Shown here one piece after another: positions 13,435-23,749 of a stretch of 64,000 nucleotides of DNA (the stretch's first letter is position 1; every line of letters starts with the position of its first letter). The notes beneath the pieces are model-generated. The model had not been told where the DNA came from and did not search any database. It saw nothing but the letters and a program-made list of their open reading frames with translations. Position numbers and translations under genes: made by a program. The DNA is from Symsagittifera roscoffensis (Eukaryota; Xenacoelomorpha; Acoela; Convolutidae). The stretch lies in NCBI RefSeq assembly GCF_963678635.1, contig NC_087071.1, positions 2,222,537 through 2,286,536 on the forward strand. Direction: 5' to 3'.

Positions 13435-14326
13435 ATCGACTTTTCTTTAATTTTGTCACAACGGAACTTGTTTTGATTTCATTGGAATCTCGTACCATCA
13501 TCAGTATGACTTTAAAACGCACCACACTTAACCTAAATCTCGTACTTATTTTTGTCACAACGGGACTTGTTTTGATTTCATTGGAATCTCGTACCACCAT
13601 TCAGTATGACTTTAAAACGCACCACACTTGACTTAAATCTCGTACTTATTTTTGTCACAACGGGACTTGTTTCGATTTCATTGGAATCTCGTACTACCAT
13701 CAGTATGACTTCAAAACGCACCACACTTGACCTAAATCTCGTACTTATTTTTGTCACAACGGGACTTGTTTTGATTTCATTGGAATCTCGTACCACCATC
13801 AGTATGACTTTAAAACGCACCACACTTGACCTAAATCTCGTACTTATTTTTGTCACAACGGGACTTGTTTTGATTTCATTGGAATCTCGTACCACCATTC
13901 AGTATGACTTTAAAACGCACCACACTTGACCTAAATCTCGTACTTATTTTTGTCACAACGGGACTTGTTTTGATTTCATTGGAATCTCGTACCACCATCA
14001 GTATGACTTTAAAACGCACCACACTTGACCTAAATCTCGTACTTATTTTTGTCACAACGGGACTTGTTTTGATTTCATTGGAATCTCGTACCACCATTCA
14101 GTATGACTTTAAAACGCACCACACTTGACCTAAATCTCGTACTTATTTTTGTCACAACGGGACTTGTTTTGATTTCATTGGAATCTCGTACCACCATCAG
14201 TATGATTTTAAAACGCACCACACTTGACCTAAATCTCGTACTTATTTTTGTCACAACGGGACTTGTTTTGATTTCATTTGAATCTCGTACCACCATCAGT
14301 ATGACTTTAAAACGCACCACACTTTT
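13435..14326. repeat. ~99/100 bp minisatellite, about 9 copies
   Basis: The word GTCACAACGG starts at 13455, 13554, 13654, 13753, 13852, 13952, 14051, 14151 and 14250, giving periods of 99 or 100. The one-base difference lies in ACCACCAT(T)CAGTATGAC: 100-base units carry the extra T. Copies are nearly identical, with a few substitutions (for example ACTACC, TTCGATTTC, TTAACC). Long open frames appear on both strands simply because one repeat unit has no stops; the 99/100 alternation breaks them, so I do not call them genes. A worn single copy lies near 36.6 kb. Confidence 0.95.
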
Positions 14327-14329
14327 CTA

Positions 14330-15960
14330 AGTTAGGAAAAAATCTGTCACCCATAAAGCGGCAAAAAGAGGCAAAATTGGGCCACCGTAGGCAATTCAGT
14401 GGGTTTTTTTTAATTTCCTTTTTGGTAAAAAAAATTTTTTTTTGAAAATATTAAAAATGTTATCGTGAAAATTTTACAGAGGTTAATTTCAGATATTTGG
14501 CTTATTATAACCTGACGATGGGCTCAACCAATTATAATAACAAGCTCAACAGTAAACCAAAAAAGGACTACAGTAGAAAATGTAAGAAAAATTGCAGTCG
14601 TTTTCAGCATTTGCTTAAGCAAACTGGTACTCTTATTTTCAGCTTCTTCTTTGATAGCTTTTTATAGCATATCTGGACGCAAAAAACTTTAAAATCATTA
14701 CATAAATGTTGAAATTTGGTCTGGACCAATTGACAGAAACAAATTGTATTTTTGTCACAATACTTGTGAGTTTATAATCAATTATATCGTTATAAAAAGA
14801 GCCTTTATGTATGAAGCTCCAAATATACTAAATCTTGGTGAAATCTACACTTTTTTGCAGGAAATTCTTTTTTGGATAGATGTGGATTTTCTATACTTAT
14901 TTCAGATTCTAAACCAAGTTTCGTTGTTCATTTAATTTGTAATCATGGATTTTCGCAATGGAATTTTCATTTTTTTTTTTCAGATTCTAAATTAAGCTTC
15001 GGTTTCCATTACATTTGAATTTATAGGCACTTCTTTGAGGCTTTTCAAACTTGCTTTAAACGCTTTGGCACAATAACTAGAGAAATCGTCCTTCTGGACA
15101 AATTTTTCTTTTTCCAAACCATTTGTAAAACCAAAACTTAACACGTTGCTGAAAGGAATATATTTGTTTTGATGACTTTTGACGCTATTCGTTAAAATAA
15201 GTACAGGTTTTTTTACAAACGCAAAAATGAGTAATTTGTTTATGCTAAACTTTACTTGTGCAATTTTATACAGTTATTCAAAGCAGCGCCGTTTTTATAA
15301 CGTTGTTGTTCTAGTCCAAATTATTGCAAGCAAAGAAGATGACACTGTTGGCTAAATCAAGATTCGCCTCGAAAAGATCAGAAAATATTTTTCTCAACCT
15401 AAATAGTTTCATCATTTTTTATAACTGACATCTAACAAACTTATTATCGTACATTCAACTGCTCCGTTTCTTTTGAGAAGTATAGATTATTCAATGTTTT
15501 TGAAGATGAAAAATGGTTAAACAAAACGATTCAAAAAATAATTGAATTTTGAAAAAAGCAAATCAGAAAAAGCGATAATTCTCAAACTATTTTAAAAGAA
15601 CGAATACACAGTTCTGTTATATAATACTGTTTTAAAAAAAACGCTTTTTGAATGGAGCATTGTTTTGCGGCTCAACGCTACGTCAAAATTTGAGTAAATT
15701 ATTTTTTTGAGAATTTTGTTTAAAAAAATAATAAAATGCTTCGGATGGAATACTTTTCTGCGGTCCACAGCTGGGTCTAGATCTACCATACATAGTTTTT
15801 TTATTCTTTTCGAGTTTTGTTAGATCAAGCAAAAAAATGTAAAACCTTGAAAAAAAAATTCAACATCAAGTGACTTTTCATAACATAAAGAAGGAAATTT
15901 AGGATTGTTTTTGCAGTTGCTCAAAAAAGGCTCACCAACAAACACTTGAATGATTTTTTC
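14330..15960. other. No gene; worn partial copy of the 16 kb repeat
   Basis: At about 14455-14570 the order GTTATCGTGAAAA, TTTGGCTTATTATAA, GGGCTCAACCAAT, AACAAGCTCAACAGTAAA resembles the repeat units that begin at 15.97 kb. The remainder is AT-rich with no supported gene. Confidence 0.4.
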
Positions 15961-17720
15961 AGTTTGTTTCTCAGCCCTTAAAACAATTCTACGATCTGGG
16001 ACGTTTTACAAAGAACGTTATCGTGAAAAAAAGGTCAGAAGTTGAATTCAATCTTTTGGCATATTATAATGTGACCTTGCACTCAACAATCCCTATAATA
16101 ACAAGAATAACAATAAAACATAAACTAGCAAGTAAGAGTTTACACAGGGCAGACAACTTTTTAATATGAACTCAACCAATGTAATAGCAACAATTGAAAA
16201 TCAACATAGTCTAAAAACTGACTACTCGGAAGTTAGCACACCAGAAAAAAAATTATTGTTGCAATCTGTTTCTTTGATTTTATTGACATTCTTTGTACTG
16301 ATATATTAGTATGGTTCATCTTAAATATAACCTTGTGTTAAAGTTATTTTCTAAAAATCAAAAGAGAAACTTAAGAAAAAAATCAATTTCAGCTGCAGAT
16401 TCAACAACGTTGCAACAAAAGCACGGAATACTAAAAAAAGCTTCAACAAATAACATCAATTATTAGAAGGAAACTCGAGAAGATGCATCGTTTAACATTT
16501 GATTGAAAACTTTCACTTTTTTTCTCTAAGGCCTTAAAGAATTCTTCAATGTTTTACAGAGAATATAATCGTGAAAATGTCAGAAATTTAACTCGATATT
16601 TTGGTTATAACGTGTCCTTGAGCTCAACAATCTCTAACATCAGGAATAGCAGTATAACAAAAAGTAGCAACTAAACGTTTCAACAGGCCAGACAACTTTA
16701 ACATATGAGCTATTGAAGTATAGCAAAAATTTTAGCACTTTTTATAGCAACTTGGAATACAATGTTAGCACTATTTTGAGTTTCCCGCCCAATGGTACAA
16801 TTGAAAAACAACAGTCTAAAACTGACAACTCGGAAATTTGCATGCTAGAGAAAAATATATGTTACAATCTGTTCCTTTGATTTCATTGACATTTTTTGTA
16901 CTGATACACTAGCATAGATCATCTTAAATATCATCTTGTAATAAAGGTGTTTTCTAAAGATCAGAAGTAAAACCTGAAAGAGTCAATTTCAGCTGCAAAA
17001 TCAACAACATGTCAACAACAGCACGGAATACTCAAAATAAACGCCTCAACAAATAATATCAATTAATAGAAGGAAACTACGAAAGATGCATCTATTAACA
17101 TTTGAGTGAATACTTTCATTTTTTTGTCTCAGGCTTTAAAAGAATGTCATTCAGAGAATATAATTGTGAAAAATGTCAGCAGTAAATTCAATATTTTGGC
17201 TATAACATCAACTTGAGCTCAACAATATTTAACACCAGGTATAACAATATTATAAAAATAAGCAACTAAACGTTTCAACAAGCCAGACAACTTTAACTTA
17301 TGAACTATTAAAGTACTAGCAACAACCTAAACACTTTTTATAGCAACTTGGAATGCAATTTTAGATCTATTTCGAGTTTGCCAACGAGTCGTACAAATGA
17401 AAACAAAAAAGTCTGAAAACTGACAATTTGGACGTTTTCACGCTTGAAAACAATTTGTTACAAACTGTTCATTTGATTTTCATGACAATTTTTGAAATCA
17501 TTTATTATTATAGATAATCTTTAATATCGTTTTGCTAGAAATCTTTCTAAAAAAAAGAAAATCGGAAAAGATCAAAATTCGGTTCCAACTTTATTAACCT
17601 GACAACAAAAGCAACAGAATGCTCAAAATTTAAGCATTAGCGATTAAGAATAACGAAAAGAAAATCCAGAAACGTGCTAGTGATTATTAACATCTTTAAG
17701 TAATTGTTTCAACAGTGTAT
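15960..17720. repeat. Three diverged ~0.55-0.6 kb tandem repeats
   Basis: Each unit contains, in order: a CTTAAA(A)-type start followed by a gAGAAnnTnATnGTGAAAA block, an ATTTTGG(C)TAT block, CTCAACAATC/T with AACA(A/C)CAGG-type sequence, GCCAGACAACTTT, a 'GACAATTTGG/GACAACTCGG' block and a CAGCTGCA(A/G)A(A/T)TCAACAA block. Anchor CTCAACAAT occurs near 16083, 16623 and 17219, so spacing is roughly 540-600. Divergence is substantial with many small indels. The array ends just before the orphan transmembrane segment at 17.77 kb. Confidence 0.7.
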
Positions 17721-17769
17721 TCAAACACTTATTTTCTTCATAAAAAGATGTTGATAATTAATGCTTTTT

Positions 17770-17985
17770 TCACTCAAATGGAAAATCAGCCTCAAAACTC
17801 CTAATCTGTTTTTTATGAAGAAAGACCATAAGCTTTAGTTTCTTGTAAAGTGGTTTCCAACAACAAAAAATCAAGAGTATTCTATAGCGCCTTTTGTAAC
17901 CACAAGCGACCAAAATAAGGAAAATCAGACCTACTAGCCCTGTTGCAACAAAACCAGGATAGTTCAAAGGATAAGTAAAAAGAAA
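17770..17985 (-). pseudogene. Orphan transmembrane/tail segment of the family
   Basis: A minus-strand open stretch contains NYPGFVATGLVGLIFLILVA followed by CGYKRRYR. It matches the membrane end of the gene immediately upstream on the same strand (ATAQIGLIFLIVIAF then LLKRRYR), including the positive stop-transfer residues. No ectodomain accompanies it: in-frame stops lie just 5' of the segment and no acceptor is obvious. I read it as the surviving 3' end of a deleted tandem copy, or less likely an alternative last exon of the neighbouring gene. The tail after KRRYR is longer than in the neighbour. Confidence 0.55.
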
Positions 17986-18250
17986 AGAGCTACTTTAAAT
18001 TTAACGTAGCATGATAGAATTTTCAGTAGCATGATTAACAAAAACGAATGATGAATTATAACACAACTAAAAGTTAAGTATCAACGAACAGCGTAGAAGA
18101 TTGTGCGAAGCAAGTAAATGATAATTACATTTTGTTTTTGTTGCAACACTCACTTTTTTATAAGAAACATACACTAAGTAGTGTTATTTAGTTCACATTC
18201 AAAAGCTGCACACGATCAAACATTATCATCAGCTTCTGATGAAACCAGCT

Positions 18251-20033
18251 TTAGTTTGTGAAGATGTTTCGTATCAGAAAAAAAAGGTGTAGTCTATAGC
18301 GTCTTTTCAACAGGAAAGCAATAACGATGAGAAAGATCAATCCAATTTGCGCTGTTGCACCAAACCCAAGAGCTCTTCGACGGGTTACCCCCTCGTAGTC
18401 ATTTCCCATATTGGGCTGATAGTCTCCGGGTGCCCAAGTAGGATAAGGGGGCGGCATTTTGGTATCGTTTATTACCTCGGAGTTCTCCAAAAGCATATGC
18501 CTCGAAGATGCTTGTGGATGTCCGTATTCGCCCCGAGTAGGTTTCGTACACAAATTCCGCAGTTCTGCTTGTCCCAATCGTCGTCACAATGTCCACAGGC
18601 ACCTGGTCCATTGGGCTGACAGTCACAGAACCATTTGCAATTTTTAGCCTCCTGACCCCCAAAACCATTTAAAATTCTTCGTTGGGTATCGTTCAGTTTG
18701 ACTCCATTCAGTAATTTCGTTTGGTTGGAGAGTGAATTTTTATTTACATTCCACAAATTTACAGTCAAATTTATCAAATTTTCTAAACTTAGGTCGTTCA
18801 TGAAGTTTACCGGCAAGATGAAGTTCCGTGATCGATGGATGTATATTGTTTCAATTTTAGAAGAACCCTTCAAAAATTCCTCAGAGATAACATTTGGTGG
18901 ATGAGAAGACCATATGATGCCAAATTCAACGTAGCGAAGATCCGAGCAAAATTGAATCATAGAAAAGATCGGATGAGGCCCACGAATTTCTAGATTTTGA
19001 AAAAAGTTGCGGCTCCAAATATTCTTTTGGTTTCCTAGGTTGAATTTTGTATGATTCATACTGAAGAACTGTAAGTTCTCAATTCCTTCCATAGTGTTTC
19101 TATCTAAGTATTTGAGAGCTCTAATTCTGAACAGAACCGTAGTAACTTTCACTGTACCAAAATCCTGCTTTGTGAGCATCAAGCGACTGTTCTCTTTGAA
19201 CATCATAAAATCAAAACGGCTCTTGGTTGCGGCATTGCTAGCAAAGATTGTTTTAATAGTGGTGTTGACAATTTCGATCTTTCTAATGTTTCCTGTGAAC
19301 AGTTTTGTCATATCAACACGAGGCTCGTCAATATTATGAGCCAAAATGACTCCAGATCTGATCTCGCACTCTGTCACAAACACTGTATTATTTTCTCTAT
19401 GGCAAGTACAGTTAGCACATCTTGTTGGGCTAGGGTTTGACCTTCCTTCTAATGCATTTCGGTAGGCCCAGTATGCATCGACTGCAACAAAACTATACAT
19501 ACAAATTCTGGTTATATGGGCTTATAAAATATGGTTCCGTAGTTCTTTGGAGAAAGACCTATAACCTGGTTTAAGAAAACTGACTCACTTTTTTTAGAAG
19601 TCTTCTATTTAGCTTAAATTTTTAAAAGCTCTCTTCTAAAGCAGAAAAGTATAAAGAGGTAATATTCACCGTTAACTGGGGACATATCGTTTCTGAACCT
19701 GTTGCCATCATGAATAAAACTTTTTTGTTTCTAAAACAAAAAGTCAGGACCTGATTTAAAAAAAGTTGCTGATCCAAAACAAAAGTTTTCTGAAAACTAA
19801 AACGGAAAGTATCGATGAAAACCTCTGCATGTCACCATAAATTATAAATTACCAGAATTTATAAACGACTAATGGCGTTTTGTCAACGAAATTTTTTTTA
19901 ATTTAATTTTTACACGCAAACTAAAATTTTAAACTTTGCCTACCTTTGTTCGAGCATTTATAATTAGACAGAAGAACGAAAGAAGAAGAGCGCAATAATA
20001 AATAGCTTTTGATACACAGCTACAAATCTTCAT
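18251..20033 (-). CDS. Membrane-anchored cysteine-rich LRR-like protein, apparent 1-base frameshift
   Basis: Three exons on the minus strand. Exon 1 (20033-19944) encodes 30 residues with a hydrophobic leader (CALLLSFFCLIINA) and ends phase 0 at AAAG|GTAGGC. Exon 2 (19730-19670; acceptor TTTTGTTTTAG, donor AACG|GTGAAT) is 61 nt, phase 0 to 1. Exon 3 starts at 19481 after TTTTGTTGCAG. Its ectodomain opens with CANCTC-x11-C, an LRRNT-like cap, then ~230 residues of repeat-like strands (ENLQFFSM, NLEIRG, LINLTVNLWNVN), several N-glycosylation sequons, and the cluster CKWFCDC...CGHC...CGIC. Just after GICF the frame closes at 18472. One extra T in the T-run at 18489-18492 would continue it as LENSEVIND..., which matches IEDMSIVNG of the paralogues, to a TM helix (IGLIFLIVIAF) and KRRYR, stopping at 18251. 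This is either a sequencing indel or a mutation yielding a secreted form. The function is unknown; the family is unnamed to me. Confidence 0.75.
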
Positions 20034-20942
20034 TTCCACGGTGCTTCTTCTAAATTCAAGTAATCAAAAACTTTTCTGAAAACAAACACTTCTTTTCATA
20101 TTCTGTGTTATACTACGCATACAACATCACAAACTCATTTCCTGGAAAAGTAAAATTCACAATTCTTTCTTGTCTTCAGCAAACTTGGTTGAAACCTCAA
20201 GTCAGAATCCATAAAAAACACAAATTTTGTGCTAAAACAATCGATTTGGAGAACAAAAATTAGTGTGATTTTAAACATAGGGTGTTTTAAAATATGTTTT
20301 TCAAACATTTTCTCTCATTCCGCCGGTCGTTATGGTATTGGAGCCTAAAGGCAGTAAAAAAAGCCTAGTTCTGTTACTACTTTCTATTCAGTGTCGTGTC
20401 AAATTTCAATTGGTTTTCTAGACGAGCACGACCATTCAGTCCTGATAGAGAATTTAGAACAACAGATAACTCGTATACCACAATTTAGCTTAACTCTTAG
20501 ACAAGAACAATCAGGACGAAACTTGTCGGTTTTTTACCAGATCCTTTTATTCAATCAACTTTTAGAAAATTCGGAAACTGAATTACACCATTAGAACGAG
20601 GCAGTTCAATTCGCTCAAAATGGAACTGAAAGCCAACGTTCAAGAGAGGTAGTAAAATCAATTCACCGCGTAATTTCAGCCCAGTTATCATTCAAAATAA
20701 TTAACCCGTTGTAAGATTTTACTTGAGGAATTTACCTGAAAAACTCCGCCAAATACTCTGGTGAAATTCCGAGACATTTTGACCGTATCATTTTTGTCGA
20801 AGAGTTAACACAAATATAGAAAAACATGTTTGCAATTTCAGTTTATTTCGTTTCCACCGGTTATTTCAAACAAGGACTGTATCAGCTTGTTCAGCTCAAA
20901 ATGAATCATAATCAAAATTATCATCAGAAAAAAAGTTACCGC
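20034..20942. other. 5' flank, no supported gene
   Basis: This is the upstream flank of the gene above and should contain its promoter, but I see no distinctive element. An open stretch at 20391-20594 (+) follows TTCTATTCAG and has fairly balanced composition (DEHDHSVLIENLEQQITRIP), yet lacks an ATG or a partner exon. Confidence 0.35.
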
Positions 20943-21930
20943 TTATTGCATAATAAATAGCCTCAACAGCGTAACAATAGGTGAAGTGAGACTTTCTTAA
21001 GGTTCATAAACAACCGGTTCTCGAAATACCTTGTAATTGAACTCCTTTTAGTTTTCAGAACGATGAAAAGAGAAAATATTTTTGACATTTGCGCCATTTT
21101 GTTAACAACTACTAGAGATTCATGTGAAACTTCAATCAATAATCAATGAAACTGTTTCCTCTTCAACTAATAAAGATTCACGGTTGAAAATTTGACTTAT
21201 GGTCAAGGAAACTGATCAATGCCCCGTAAACGGCACAAGGAGTTTGACAGAGTGAACATAAAAGAGTTCGTTGGAAAATTAAGGATCCAAGCTAGGATCC
21301 AAAATTAAGGATGCATAATAAATAGCCTCAACAGCGTAACAATAGGTGAAGTGAGACTTTCTTAAGGTTCATAAACAACCGGTTCTCGAAATACCTTGAA
21401 ATTGAACTCCTTTTAGTTTTCAGAACGATGAAAGGTTCATGTGAAACTTCAATAAATAATCAATGAAACTGTTTCTTCTTCAACTAATAAAGATTCACGG
21501 TTGAAAATTTGACATATGGTCACGGAAACTGATCAAGGCCCCGTAAACGGCACAAGGAGTTTGACAGAGTGAACATAAAAGAGCTCGTTGGAAAATTAAG
21601 GATCCAAGCTAGGATCCAAAATTAAGGATGCATAATAAATAGCCTCAACAGCGTAACAATAGGTGAAGTGAGACTTTCTTAAGGTTCATAAACAACCGGT
21701 TCTCGAAATACCTTGTAATTGAACTCCTTTTAGTTTTCAGAACGATGAAAGATTCATGTGAAACTTCAATAAATAATCAATGAAACTGTTTCTTCTTCAA
21801 CTAATAAAGATTCACGGTTGAAAATTTGACATATGGTCAAGGAAACTGATCAATGCCCCGTAAACGGCACAAGGAGTTCGACAGAGTGAACATAAAAGAG
21901 CTCGTTAGAAAATTAAGGGTCCAAGCTAGG
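20943..21930. repeat. Three tandem copies of a ~315-365 bp repeat
   Basis: GCATAATAAATAGCCTCAAC begins at 20948, 21313 and 21630. Copies share over ~300 bases, ending in AAATTAAGGATCCAAGCTAGG (with small changes). Copy 1 has about 48 extra bases near 21065-21115 that copies 2 and 3 lack. Similarity is high (a few per cent differences), so the duplication is fairly young. The internal GGATCCAA direct repeat lies at each junction and may have mediated the duplication. Confidence 0.9.
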
Positions 21931-22047
21931 CACTCGCTCCTCCTACAGGAACAAAACTATATTGAAAAAAAAACTACAGAAAAACAACCCAACATCAAAA
22001 TTCAATTTGATAATTTTACAAAAATCTTTCTACACGGGAAAAATTAG
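21853..22047 (+). CDS. Short basic ORF at end of the repeat array, doubtful
   Basis: ATG-initiated, 64 codons, beginning MPRKRHKEFDRVNIKELVRK. The same reading frame start exists in repeat copy 1 (ATG at 21219, ending after ~29 codons), while in copy 2 the ATG is changed to AAG. Only the third copy escapes the shared early stop, because it runs out of the repeat. Since noncoding parts of the repeat are equally conserved, conservation is no evidence of coding. It could be a piece of a larger lost gene. Confidence 0.2.
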   Translation: MPRKRHKEFDRVNIKELVRKLRVQARHSLLLQEQNYIEKKTTEKQPNIKIQFDNFTKIFLHGKN

Positions 22048-22700
22048 TATCCAAATTGAACGCTCTCAAATAATTAATGAATAATAACAGAAGTTTCGAA
22101 AGCAGAAATTAACTTTCTGAGTTCTTTCGAATGAAATTGACAATTCTGAAATTGCTAGAGCTAGAAAAAGCATCTGTAGAAACGAAGTTAAAATGAGAAG
22201 CAACAAAGAGTAGGAAAAACTTCACACTGTAGAACTAGATTTTCTCGCTGAAAATAGATCACGGTGCAGAAAAAGATATTTATTCGGATATTTGAGATTT
22301 GCTAAGAGAACACTCACTCACAAAAGTTACTGAGCGCTCTGAAAACTGGATTTTTCAGACCGTAAAAAGTATCCAAGTTGACCGATCTCAAATAACTTAT
22401 GTATAATAACAGATGAAAATTTCGAGCACTTAAAACAAATGTCTGAGTTCTTTCAAGTGAAAATGGCAATTTTAAAAATTGTGAAGCTAGAAAAAAATAT
22501 TCTATATAGGAGACGTTAAAAAGTAAGAAGCAACCAAGAATTAAAAAGATTTCACACGGTATAGCTGCAGTTTCTAGCTGAAATTACTTCACAAAAGAAA
22601 GAAAAATTTATTTATCCGGATATTTATTCAGATTTGCTAAGAGATCACTCACTTGCATAATTTACTGCAAGTCTTAAAATCTAGATTTTTCTGACATACA
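22040..22700. repeat. Two diverged ~320 bp tandem copies
   Basis: GTATCCAAATTGAACGCTCTC (about 22048) and GTATCCAAGTTGACCGATCTC (about 22370) open two units sharing CAAATAA..TAATAACAGA, GTTCTTTC, GCTAGAAAAA, TTTGCTAAGAGA..CACTCAC and GGATTTTTCAGAC/AGATTTTTCTGAC. Divergence is roughly 20-25 per cent by eye. No coding content is apparent. Confidence 0.65.
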
Positions 22701-23749
22701 AAATGGGTTTTAAGACTTTATTTTGATGCTTTAATAGAAAGGAGCTCTGATCAAATTTTTGTACAGGTTCGAAAAAAGTTTTCCAAAAGTCTTGTTCAAA
22801 CTAATAGTTTTAGACAAGAATTTCAATTGAAACAGCCTGAATGAGAATCCAATTTGTCCAATACTTCAGTAAATTAGATTAAAAAAATTTGAAGTACAAT
22901 TGTAGAAAAAACGGAACAAAAAAATATCGTTTTATTAGGCAATGTATCAATTATGTTTGTCAAATTGGAGCCTTTTTGGTAGACTGATAAAAAAAATTAA
23001 ACTTAAAAACTTTCAAATAGAAAATTTCGAAAAAGAAAGGCCAAAACGGGTGATAACTGAAAACATGAGAAAAAAAACGGGAAAATTTGATTCCAAAAAT
23101 CTTAGCAAAGAAACTTTCAAAAAACTTAGCAAAGGAAAAGAGTGCAAAACTCAAAGGCATCTTGATCAAGCAAGATTACGCAATTGATTTTTTGTTGTTC
23201 GTGTCTTCGTCGCTATGAACCCACAAATTTTAACTGTAATTCCAATGAGATAAAACGAGGCTTAATTCAACGGGTACAACAGAACAAAAATTTAAAAAAA
23301 AACAAGTTCCCTGAACAGAACTAAATCTTTTTTCACAAATATACTACCAGATAGGTTTCAAATTTAGGGTCTCCAATTTCTTATGAACTGAAACTAAAAG
23401 TATAGCTAAATTACGGAAAAAAAACATACCGCAAGTGCAAGATTTGGTCACTAAAACAAGGGTTCTTAATAACTGAATCAAATTGTACTAACATTAGGTG
23501 GAGCTTACGCACAATTTAACCTTTACATCAAAACATCATCAAAGAAAAAACTCTCTTTTGTTTCAAGGACTTCCAGCAATTGCAGTAAAGTTTCTGCAGA
23601 GCAGGTTTCCAACCACTTAGAAAAATTTCCTAAAACCTCCAAATTTTTTTTCGTACAAAGTGAAACGTTCTCCGCAAGAAAATTGAATTGCTAAACGCCA
23701 TAACAGATGTTTTGGAAATCTATCTGCAAATAATACACTTAGGACGAAA
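22701..23749. other. No supported gene
   Basis: AT-rich; a lysine-rich open stretch at 22942-23187 has the look of poly-A-biased noise. I see no repeat or RNA gene. Confidence 0.4.

Noticed and set aside
13391-14330. Repetitive open frames of up to 107 codons on both strands
   Set aside because: They arise from one stop-free minisatellite unit read in each direction, and the 99/100 bp alternation shifts their frame; no start, splice or codon evidence supports translation.
18347-19339. Plus-strand and second minus-frame open stretches over the 18-19.5 kb gene
   Set aside because: Overlap the supported exon and lack family motifs; only the frame carrying the TM helix (18251-18577) is kept.
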